DNA of 64,000 nt from Amanita rubescens. Its lineage: Eukaryota > Basidiomycota > Agaricomycetes > Agaricales > Amanitaceae. Position numbers and translations under genes: made by a program. The stretch lies in the NCBI GenBank assembly GCA_015039365.1, contig WION01000266.1, forward strand, positions 1 through 64,000, in the 5' to 3' direction. The stretch's first letter is position 1. Each line of letters opens with the position of its first letter. The notes beneath the pieces were generated by a model. It saw only the letters and a list, made by a program, of their open reading frames with translations. It made no database searches and was not told where the DNA came from. Below, in pieces: positions 11,217 to 20,349 of the stretch.

Positions 11217-12542
11217 TCAAGGGGATGGAGTCAACCGCTCAACATTGATATAGACTTGAGCAAAGGGCGGCCAACCGCGCATTACTTCCAAGACCTTGTC
11301 AGGGATCTTTCCTGAGGTCTGAAACCAGACCACAAACTTTTCGAGCGGCACAACATCGTGGCTCGGAAAGGACAATCTCTTCCCTCGAGCCTCCAAAAGA
11401 CGGGAAATTGCCGTCACTAGTTTCTCCACCATATTTTGATGAATAGCACGTGTCTGAACTTGCAGTACCCTCAATTTGGGCAGGTAGATGCAGCCATCAA
11501 GTTCCGTAAGCTCCTGTATTACACCGAGGGTTGACGTTGGGAAATTAATAGAGAGCTCCTCCACGCCGGCCAGCGCTTTCATTGCTCGCATCCCCACCCC
11601 TCCACAGTTATCGAGCACTAATCGGCGAATGTGACAAGACGAACGTTGGATTAAAGACCTTATTTCTCCTTCCCAGCCTGTGTGCTCATTGTGCAAGAAG
11701 CGTATGTGGAGGTGTTCCAGTAAAGGCACAGTGAACCAGGAAAATATTATGGCAGAGAATAAGGAGATTTCAAGAAGCCGAAGGCCAGGAAGGCGTATAA
11801 TGGGATACAGCGCCGGGGAAAGCAATACCTGGGTGTAGATTGCAAGTCTGAGGTGTAACTCTTCGATATTTTCTAACTGGAATAGAACTCTCAGCAGATT
11901 ATTGCAGTCGTCGGACTCTCCGCAGAGTGCATCAACTTTGAGCTTTGTCAATTGTGCGCAAGGGAGCTGTAATATTGCCGCATAACCGGGGTGGGATAGA
12001 TCAAGTTCAGTTAGGTGCGGCGCGATTTGGAATGCGTTATGGTCCTTCAGGGTTGGGGAATTAGGTATAGAAATCCTGAGGGACTCGAGGCTCGACAGGC
12101 ACTCTCTGCGTTTGAGAACCCCGTCTAAGACTAGCGCAGCTCCCCTCCCCAGCCTCAAATCCGCCTTTTTCCATCTGTTCAAGCACGATAATAGCATTCC
12201 CCAAATTCTTTTAGGAAATTCTTGGGTGCCTGAAGCCGGCATGGACACGAATATGGTGAGAGGCAGTTGTCCAGATCGTTCGAGGTATAAGGTCGCGCGC
12301 CGGTTCATTTCGAAAAATTGAGGGGTTCTGAAAGTGCCATGCCCTAGGGAAAAAGAGGTCCACAAAGGCGTGTGGGACAGAAATGCGCCTCTCCAGTACC
12401 TGCAAACCTGTCCAACGGCCCACAGGAACTCGTGAAAGTGGGATTCGTTCTTTAAATCGTGAAGAGCGATAGGTTTATCGCAAAGAAGATGAAAGATGCC
12501 TTGTAAAATTTCGGTTGGTATCTTTATTTCATCGGAACTCAT
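11217..12542 (-). CDS. F-box protein with leucine-rich C-terminal region
   Basis: One uninterrupted 441-codon frame. The N-terminus IKIPTEILQGIFHLLC, then LWAVGQVCRYWRGAFLSHTPLW, is the F-box-like pattern of Agaricomycetes (P-x-E-[IL]-L-x-x-I-F followed by V-C-x-x-W-R). The rest carries irregular leucine-rich segments (LTELDLSHPGYAAILQL, NIEELHLRLAIYTQVL, GVEELSINFPTSTL), as expected for the substrate-binding part. F-box proteins of this type link substrates to SCF ubiquitin ligases through Skp1; no substrate can be inferred. The family is greatly expanded in mushrooms, and members usually have 400-600 residues, so this one is full-length. No intron is needed and there is no visible damage. 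Confidence 0.85.
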   Translation of the reverse strand: MSSDEIKIPTEILQGIFHLLCDKPIALHDLKNESHFHEFLWAVGQVCRYWRGAFLSHTPLWTSFSLGHGTFRTPQFFEMNRRATLYLERSGQLPLTIFVSMPASGTQEFPKRIWGMLLSCLNRWKKADLRLGRGAALVLDGVLKRRECLSSLESLRISIPNSPTLKDHNAFQIAPHLTELDLSHPGYAAILQLPCAQLTKLKVDALCGESDDCNNLLRVLFQLENIEELHLRLAIYTQVLLSPALYPIIRLPGLRLLEISLFSAIIFSWFTVPLLEHLHIRFLHNEHTGWEGEIRSLIQRSSCHIRRLVLDNCGGVGMRAMKALAGVEELSINFPTSTLGVIQELTELDGCIYLPKLRVLQVQTRAIHQNMVEKLVTAISRLLEARGKRLSFPSHDVVPLEKFVVWFQTSGKIPDKVLEVMRGWPPFAQVYINVERLTPSP

Positions 12543-13180
12543 TTTGGCACGTGGACTCTCGACACGGCGCGTTGCACGGCCAACCCAACGAGGTTTTTAG
12601 ATTTGTGGAGGAGATGTCTGAGGAGCAATTCTGTGCTGGCGTTCGCGTACTGGAGAGGATAATCGAGCGGTGCAATGGCGTCCTGGTGGACGAACAAGGT
12701 TGGACCGGCGTTCAAATATTTGGCGTGTGTACATTTATTTCCCCCGTTATAAACTTGGGTTTCCTTTATTCACCGAGTCCTGGCACACAAAGGGAGAAAA
12801 TATGAAAGGCGTACTACGCGTTTGAAGGTCAAAAGGCGAATTTACGTGCCCTCGTGTAGTTCCTGTAGAATGGTCAAAGGCTGATTAGATATTCTTTGAG
12901 CGAAACATTTCAAACTCAGCCAAGTGATTGTCGAACATCTGCGCAACGCATCTATGATCTCCTCTTGGTGACTTCTTTAATTTACTCTAAATCCACCGCT
13001 AGTACTACGAAAATGCAATACAAGATTACAAGCAGAAGCGAAGCGAAGATGACCGGAATATGTAGTATGAAGCTCTTAGGGTTACCCAGGGTTGGTGAGG
13101 CAGTATATTGCAATACGGAGCGGCCAAACAAGGTCTAGGGTTAGGCGAGCGGATGGCTGCAACGCATAATCGTGCATGAG
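12543..13180. other. Intergenic, no supported gene
   Basis: A 96-codon plus-strand frame (12515-12805) overlaps the F-box start; its middle (SEEQFCAGVRVLERIIERC) looks helical but is unrecognised. Nothing else stands out. The importin fragment ends at 13181 with no homologous continuation here. Confidence 0.4.
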
Positions 13181-15300
13181 CTAGGCTGTTGCAACAGCCA
13201 ACACAATGAGACCAACACACTCCATGGCCTTGATCCGTAGTTTGTGATACTCTGGACCATCCGCATTTCGCAGAATATCCAAAAGAAGAGGCATTATAGT
13301 CGAATAATGCTAAACGAATTGCGCTCAGTGAGACGTATTACAAAATACACCCCATACATACTGTGGCAAATGTAACCTCACTCGCATCGGCATCCTGGAC
13401 ATGACTGTGCACAGGTCGTCCTTGCCCTGGATTGTGTAGTTTAAGCAGACGCTCGACAATGGGGTCCAGGTATGGAGCGAGCGTATCCCGTTCGACGCCC
13501 TCGCAAAAGTTGATAAGGGCTGCCGCTGCGTGAGAATGGACTCTTTATCGAGAATTGGCAAATATCGGGAATCGATAGACGATTCTCACCTTGAACTCAG
13601 GATCCTCCAGCGCGGGGGTGAGAACTGTTTCTCTTGGACGATTTCCTGGTGCGGAACGTCACAGGTCTGGTTTCGTACCGAACAGGTCGAGATCTGTACA
13701 TAACTGCCCTCTATTATGATCGTTCAGCTTCGAGCACACCACCAATAACATTGTACGCTTACACGCATTGACAAGCTGCATACCGACCCGCGGATGTGTA
13801 TCACGGAACATGGGAACGACCATTCTGTCAAAAACATGTTAATTCGAATAAGTAGACCGCATAAAGACTTACTCAACAATCTTTTCCAATTCATGTTGCA
13901 TAACCTGTGACCAACGTCAAGACACGACAAAGCAAAAGCTCTGACGTCTCACCCTTCCCGTACCTTCTCCGATGGCAGCTATCGCCATCAACCCAGCATG
14001 CCGCGCTCTCCAGTCACAACTCGCCAACATGGACGGAATATACTGTTGGGGCGCAGGCTGAGATGTGGACGGAGGCATACATAAAGAGGTTCTCACTCGT
14101 TTCAGGTGGTAACACGGCCCTCCCGCCCAGCGCACACGCCAGCCTATCCAAAGACTGCTCGTAAAGCGCAGGAGGGGACTCTGCCTCAGCCGAACTAGAT
14201 TCCGCGGACGGCTACATATTCGTCAGCAATGCAGTAAAAGAAAGCCTGAAACAACAACTTACGTCCTGCCTCAACCACACATCCAAAGCGTCGTCATCCA
14301 ATTCACCCATCTCCTCCAAACACGCTCGCACAGTCACATCTGTCCACCCAGGCACTTTTTTCACCATACTTGCTTTCGCTTCCGACAAGCTGACCATAAA
14401 CTCCGGAACGCTTAACCGTAACGTCGATTTTTCATCATCTCCCTCATCTCCGCGTCCTGCGTCTGCGTCCGCCTCTACCTCTGCGCTCCTAGATGCGGAG
14501 GAGGGGGGGAATGCAAACACAGACTTGCAATTTTCGGTTGCACCCGCAGACGAGTGAGAAGGGAAGGGTCTGCCAACAGTTGGTGTTAGACCCGCACCGA
14601 CAGTGGGTAGTATCAATGGCGGAAGGAAGGTTAAGAGTGCCGGTAAATGTGGTTGGAATAGATATGGATGAGAAGAGCATAGCGGAGTCAAGGTGGCTAA
14701 GAATTCCGACAAGTTGGAGTAATACGATGAATCATCGTCCGATGAAAGTGGAGGGGAAGGAGTCGTTGCGGGTATTGAGAGACTGGTATGCTGAGCGAGA
14801 GCAGGAAGGGTTTCAAGCATGGGGTACAAGAGCTGAGACAATTGGTGCGGAGCATCTGCAGCGGTGATAAACCCAACAGACGCGAGCAAAGCGGCATGTC
14901 TAACCTAAAAACGTACAAATACGTAAATCAACGAGACCTCCAATTGAATGAGACGCACCTCGATGCTAAACGCGCCTTGCAATCCCCTCTGAAACACGGC
15001 GAGGACCGACGAGATTTGGACAGCCAGCAAGCACCCTGAACGTGCTCTCGCGTACATATTGGCTGGGTGGGACACCAGGATCCGGTGCCAGCAGCGTTGG
15101 CGATGGAAGAGATGACGACTTGAAGGGCCGGACCTCTTCATACCCTCGTTCGCGTTCGAGAGAATGGAGTAGGATACGTTCAAGTTTTGAGAGAGTAGCG
15201 TTGGAGAGGTGGTCGTAGAGGGTAAGACGGAGATGGGGAGAGGAAGAGTTTGGGTTGTAAGCTTGCACGGAGGGACGGAAGATTGACTATATGCGCACGG
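13181..15300 (-). pseudogene. KAP121: Importin-beta-3 / KAP121 (PSE1, IPO5) homologue, truncated
   Basis: Minus-strand exons match karyopherin beta-3 in order: YDHLSNATLSKLERILLHSL, STFRVLAGCPNL, SSVLAVFQRGLQ, LLASVGFITAADAPHQLSQ, TVGAGLTPTVGRPFP, RLSVPEFMVSLSEAKASM, VRACLEEMGELDDDALDVWL, QYIPSMLASCDWRARHAGLM, then HEAT repeats ending MPLLLDILRNADGPEY and MECVGLIVLAVATA with a stop at 13181. KAP121 proteins are nuclear import receptors of about 1,100 residues built of HEAT repeats. Here the N-terminus before the YDHL segment and roughly the C-terminal half are missing, and the segment between the two HEAT blocks needs frame changes. Some breaks are probably introns (for example at the AADAPHQL exon), but the loss of the C-terminal half is real within this window. 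I call it a broken or partial copy; the functional gene should be elsewhere. Confidence 0.8.
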
Positions 15301-15949
15301 GCCATGGTTTTGACGGCCTTCACTGAAAAAGAGACTGATTATCAGCTCTCAGCCGTTAATTTAGATGACGAGGACTTACTTTTTGCTGGTGTAGCCAAAG
15401 AGTATGCTAGGGTGACAGGAGGAGAGCTGAGAACGCGCCAAATGGTGGTGATGCTGATAGAGGTGCGTGACCAAATAACAGATTGAGCATGCGGACAACA
15501 AAATCTCACCCGTCTTGAGTTTACAATGTCACTGGTGTCTCTGAGTACGGGGATTGTCAGGCAAGCGACAACGTACGCATATAGTCATTCCTCCCCCTGG
15601 AGGCTTATCACCCTTCATCAAAGCTTTGTCGAAGCCTTGGGGTGGCCTGGTTCGTTTTCCCCATCCTAGGAGCTCCTCTGCAGCCTCTTCATCATCATCT
15701 GAAGGTTGGATGGTAGGGATGGATGAGATGGTGTTTGGATGATAGGTATGCTTAATTTCATCGTATCTCCACCGGTTTTCGTCGGATTCACTTCATTTTT
15801 TGCGCGTTTTAAAGTGTTTTCAGTACCTTCTTTCGACGCGTTATCCGATTGGTCAACAGTGTCCTCAGTCTCGCGCGGTGTTCGGTTTTTTACGGGATTG
15901 ACCGCTTTTGGGAGATTTTTTGGGTTGATTGGTTTCCTGGTAGAGTCTT

Positions 15950-16088
15950 CCCTTCAATCAACGCCATCTCAGGTGCTGAAATGTCGCTTTCATTGAAGTA
16001 AACATCGTGCTCAATGATTTCAATCAATGCTGTCTCAGGTGATGAAACATCGCTTCATTGAAGTATGTAAACATCACGCTCAATGGTT
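15950..16088. repeat. Tandem direct duplication, about 67-bp unit
   Basis: Two adjacent copies (about 15953-16019 and 16020-16088) share caatcaa(c/t)gc, tctcaggtg(c/a)tgaaa, tcgctt(t)cattgaagta, gtaaacatc and gctcaatg. There are a handful of substitutions and a 4-base insertion in the second. Confidence 0.85.
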
Positions 16089-16139
16089 ACGCTTCACTTA
16101 TCCTCCCAGTATATTTGATAGCCTTTGGGGGGTCTTCCA

Positions 16140-16282
16140 CCCTCCTGCCTACACCCGGTCATACCCGTACCCACACTGGTGGGTACGTATTTTGCACGGG
16201 TTGCGAAAGTGCCTACCCGTACCCGTACCTGCGCCATACCCGTACCCGTTACCCGTGCGGGTTTGCCTGACCCGTGCAGATC
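16140..16282. repeat. Degenerate TACCCG/CGGGTA hexamer cluster
   Basis: The hexamer TACCCG and its complement occur many times in both orientations: cccgtacccaca, tacccgtacccgtacc, tacccgtacccgtt, then cccgtgcgggtttg, which is a small inverted repeat. Short frames through it read prolines and tyrosines only and are shadows. Confidence 0.75.
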
Positions 16283-16445
16283 CCTAACTCCACAGTGCAC
16301 GTTCCATTCCTTACCTTTAGGTTGCACGGCGTTCGTCCCCTATCCAGGTCTTGAACGATTGTTAATCCGATACAGCCCGGAAGTGTTGGTCTGCGGACCA
16401 ATTCTACTTGAAAAAGATCGATTTGGCATCCTACTAGGCTGATCA

Positions 16446-16686
16446 TGGATTGAAGTCCAGCCGGCCACTCGCTGGGAGACCAGTGATGGGAAAGGCTCCG
16501 TTCATGTGGTTTGGAAGCCTGACGAAGCAGGGGAGTATGATGGCCTCATGACTCTGACTGATCGCAATCTTCAGAAGCTGTCCATTTGTAGGTACAGGCG
16601 TCAAGTGTGGGAAGAAAATGAGCGAAGAAGAGATCCACCACAAACGTCAGTGCTCAAGCGCTCTGCGGCGTTATTGTTCCCATGAA
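16446..16686 (+). other. Open coding-like segment of about 80 codons, unrecognised
   Basis: A frame without an early ATG runs from 16446 to a stop near 16684. It reads SWIEVQPATRWETSDGKGSV, then HVVWKPDEAGEYDGLMTLTD and RYRRQVWEENERRRDPPQ. The composition looks like real protein rather than a shadow, and no better frame opposes it. It may be an exon of a decayed gene. I cannot place the family. Confidence 0.3.
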
Positions 16687-17020
16687 CTTCTATATCGGCT
16701 CATCCCATTCGCCGGTCAGAACACACTTGTCAGAAAACTGTTGACCAACGTGCCAAGCCCGTGGCGTGCCCGGCTGACCCGGACAAACCCACACTGGCTT
16801 AGATTTTTGGGGTCGTTATGCCATGATGGTGCTGTCTACCAGGTAATCAGATAATGCCTCCGGCGAAGATCGCTCAACGTTTATAGGTACACCTCAGGTA
16901 TAAGAAGCATCACATCGCCCCCAAAGTCTCCTTCACACACATCCGCGCTGAAAGTAAACGGTGAGCCTCCACCTACAACTTATTCGCTCAGATCTGACGC
17001 TGTTGCTAAACCAAACAGCC

Positions 17021-17503
17021 ATGGCGCATCCTCTCGACGGCATCTGGTGGAATGAACTCGGGTCAAAGATGAAGTTGGTCACGAATCCGGACGGGTCTTT
17101 AGAGGGGTGGTACCAGTCGGCTGTCGGGGTTGAGAGTCAGTTCGTCCTCGTCGGACGTTTTGACACCAATCCCCATCCGGACGAGGGCCGCTCGCTCGGC
17201 TGGACAGTGACCTGGCGCAACGCCCCCGATAGAAACAAGCATTCCACTACGACTTGGAGCGCCCAGTACTTTGACAGCCCGCCGCGGATCCTCAGCCAGT
17301 GGTTGCTGACCCGGAGCACAAAGACTCAGGACGTGTGGGAATCCACCATCGTGGGGCGCGATGTGTTCCATCGCCACACACCGACCGCAGAGAGTAAGCT
17401 GAAGGCGCATCAGTACAACGCGGGATCGCATTTCCCACCGGTGGATGAGGATGAAAATGATGGGCCGGAAACTTTAAACACTGCCACCAGTGATACCAAT
17501 TGA
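17021..17503 (+). CDS. Avidin-family biotin-binding protein (tamavidin-like)
   Basis: The 160-codon frame from ATG 17021 is a single avidin/streptavidin domain with a short acidic tail. Blocks match the family: GIWWNELGSKMKLV, GWYQSAVG, LGWTVTWRN, STTTWSAQYF, ILSQWLLTRST and DVWESTIVGRD. Biotin contacts by streptavidin numbering: N23 to N11, S27 to S15, Y43 to Y31, S45 to S33, W79 to W61, S88 to S75, T90 to T77, W92 to W79, W108 to W94, W120 to W106 and D128 to D114 are all kept. N49 is replaced by V37. The known Pleurotus tamavidins bind biotin tightly and are thought to starve competitors or parasites of biotin. There is no signal peptide, as in tamavidins. Upstream, GTGAGC (16961) to AACAG (17018) looks like a leader intron ending just before the ATG. 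The tail after residue 133 (PPVDEDENDGPET) is longer than usual. Confidence 0.92.
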   Translation: MAHPLDGIWWNELGSKMKLVTNPDGSLEGWYQSAVGVESQFVLVGRFDTNPHPDEGRSLGWTVTWRNAPDRNKHSTTTWSAQYFDSPPRILSQWLLTRSTKTQDVWESTIVGRDVFHRHTPTAESKLKAHQYNAGSHFPPVDEDENDGPETLNTATSDTN

Positions 17504-18919
17504 ATTTTGTCGTTCACTGGACACTCTTACTATCCAATCGCATTTTGAGCAATTATATCGTCCAGTCTGAAAGTTTGTTTGTTTCTGTCCTGACTCCTAA
17601 TAGAAGAACTCAGAAAGGTGGCGCATGTCATCTGTAATCCGCGCCTATCTGATAAATATCTGACCACATCCGACATAACTTGAACACGAACGATCCCAGT
17701 GCATACGTAAACTATTTGGAATATGTCACAACGCGGCGAGCAGGTGGCCACATTAGAGCAAACTTACACGAACACCTCGCTTGGACGTAATTCACCCTCG
17801 CTCTCCGGCCCTCATCTCCTGTATCCCTGACGCCAACGGTGTGGCAGTGGTAGACAGGCCGTCGTTTGACCTCGACGGCGTCGAAGCAGGACACGGAACG
17901 TCCGATTTTAAATCCCGAATCAGCCTTGCGCCCCATTGAGTATCGCACTCCTTGGTCGCCGCGTCCGCTGTGCAAGATGCGTAGGTACATATCCATGCTG
18001 ACAGCTAAAGCCGAGTGTCAGCGTATGCTAAACAAATGTCATTGTTACGTACTTTTCGACTTGAGGAGAGCCTTTATTTCAAGACTGAAAAGTGAGCATT
18101 TGTCGATAGCAGCAACTGAGATAGAAAAACGCACGGTCGCCGTCCTGGATTGTGCATTGAATGTAGCCGTCCCCGAATGTAACCGATCAAGGTTCATCAG
18201 CTGGTTTACATGGGCGCCAAAAGAGAGATCTCACCCCAGATGCAGTTGTCAAAAGACCATCATGCATTATGTGCCATGTGCGAATGCCATTGCGAAGCCT
18301 ATCGCTCCAAAAAGGACCCTTTCCCTGAAGCGGCCGCGTGCGTCTTGCGGTGGATATCCAGATGCGATCAAGTATTCTCACATGGAAGTGGGGGACAGTC
18401 CCAGGACTCCAAGCACCGTAGTTTGCTTCAACCTTCCAGCCTAACTCTCTGACGTTGAATCAAGGGAAATTTGTCGACGACTCACCGCTGGTAAGGTGCC
18501 TTCAAGAATCAAGATGGTGGCACAAGTGGTCAATAGTTGGGCGTCTATGCGGACCGAACCTGTGACGATATCCCGCGGCCGTCGACTTGCGGGCTTCTAC
18601 TTATATTTATCTGACCTGATGGAATCTGATGGAATCACCTGCGATAAGTACTGTGTAGAGGGCTGGCAGAAATAGTTTTGTAAACCTAGCGTAGGGTTAC
18701 CACTACGACTCTACAATGTACATGTCACACACGATCCAGCCAACAAAGATGAGGGCGGAAGACTGGTGGATTACTGCCGACATCTACCACGGTCCACGAT
18801 ATGCGGAGGACAAGACTACATGGCGTCCTACTACGCAAGGCTATAGTACAAGGGCGGAAAACGACGGATTTGAACAAAAGGGTGCGTGACGAAGGTGTGT
18901 TTATCCATTTCCGTATATA
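17504..18919. other. Region with unassigned frames
   Basis: A plus-strand frame at 17866-18444 (192 codons, TTG start) and an opposing minus-strand frame at 17712-17996 overlap. Neither has a motif I know. Composition and good splice sites do not decide between them, so I do not call a gene. Confidence 0.35.
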
Positions 18920-19065
18920 CCTTGACTGACTCCCTTCCGCTGGATCCTTCATCCAGGCCGTCAACATCCTTGATACACGCCCGGCACCCATCCACCACCC
19001 AAATGCGACCTCGACATTTATAAGCTCCACATCGGTGCCATCTCCCACTCGATACAGCCCATCAA
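18920..19065. repeat. Dispersed repeat, second copy of the 8380-8530 segment
   Basis: Matches 8380-8530 on the same strand: accttgactgac versus accttaactgac, aacatccttgatacac versus aacatccctgatttacac, gcacccatccac versus gcgcccatccac, caaatgcgacctc in both, and gtgccatctcccac in both. Both copies lie on the 3' side of a minus-strand MIP1 fragment (about 1.4 kb away here). Confidence 0.7.
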
Positions 19066-20349
19066 TAAACGTCAGGTTGGATTTTCTTTCGCGAGATTCG
19101 CAATGTCCCGTTTGCCAGCCCGGGATTCCGAAACCATCTGTACGTCACAATCCAACCTTCTGCTTCCAATTGTTCCGTCTCTTCGCTTCTTCGTGTCCAA
19201 TCTAACCATTCCCCTAACAGTGATCCTCATACCGCACGTACATCACTGTTCTCCACATCGTACCGCATCTCAAGCCGCCGCCTAGTTCAACGGGCGCGGC
19301 TCCGAAGCGGAAACGGGGAAGAGACAAGATGGATGTGAACGGCGAAACGAATAACGATAACGATACCGACTCGAACGAGTCGAGTGAAGGGGAACAACAA
19401 CAGAGCAAGAAAGTAAAGTGATTCCCACCGACGGTGCCTACTGCTTCTGCTGCAAGCCCTTCCAAGAGTTTACCGAACCTTCGTCCAACGTTGGTTTGTC
19501 TCCAACAAAGCAGTCCACACCTGCGCGTCTCACCACGCATCGTGATTTAGGTTGAACGACGCCGAAGTCAAAGAAGAACTTAAGCGCTGGTCGACAACTT
19601 ACAAGCCCATCTCAATCATATCATCAGACTGGAAAAGCATGCCCGTAGCAGACGCGCCATTCATCATTCTATGACCGTCAGCGCCCGCAACTCGGCGCGC
19701 TATTTGTCCCGCCAGCATGGTTGCATAGCTAGTAAGTCGTTCACTCCTTTTACTACGTATGACTATCTAATCCACTACTTCAGTGACGCACTACTGGATC
19801 ACGCGCCTGGGCAGTCTAATGGGGGGAACGAAGTAATGGACACGTCGAGAAGGAAGGGAGGACTAACAGGTTAGTCCTTGGTATGGTGCTCATCAACGAG
19901 GTCCGTGTTCAATATGCGACCTGGCATGCTTCCAATAGGCTCATATGCTCATTCTTTCAGCTCTGAATAGCACGAGTCAGAATCACGAAGTCTTCGATCT
20001 GTAATAGACAGCAACGATAGCTTATAGAAATCTGCGTATCGAATATGCGTGTAATGGACATCTTTATATCGCCCAAAGCTAATTATGCCATATACAAAAG
20101 TGCGTCTCCTGGAAAACAGCAAGACATGTCATGGAAACTATTGTGAAACGAGTATATCTGTCCTCCGACTCCCGTTCTTAACATGTATCCTTCCTCAGCG
20201 CCTCGTATTCTCGTATACCCTGTTACTCCCTTCTGAACTTACTATTCTTCCACCCCTTTCAAGGCTACAACATAGCCATAGCCGTAACAGTGTCCATCAT
20301 TGGCGGATGCATCTGGTGATTAATTAGAGTAAAAAATATCGATAACAAG
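19066..20349. other. Mostly empty; one short acidic/basic coding-like end
   Basis: At about 19290-19425 a plus frame reads PKRKRGRDKMDVNGETNN, then an Asp/Ser/Glu run and SKKVK before a stop. This looks like the C-terminal end of a nuclear protein with a bipartite basic signal. Nothing upstream joins to it convincingly. The rest holds no gene that I can support. Confidence 0.3.

Noticed and set aside
16027..16327. Several Pro/Tyr-rich frames around the TACCCG cluster
   Set aside because: Low-complexity translations of a hexamer repeat, open in several frames on both strands.
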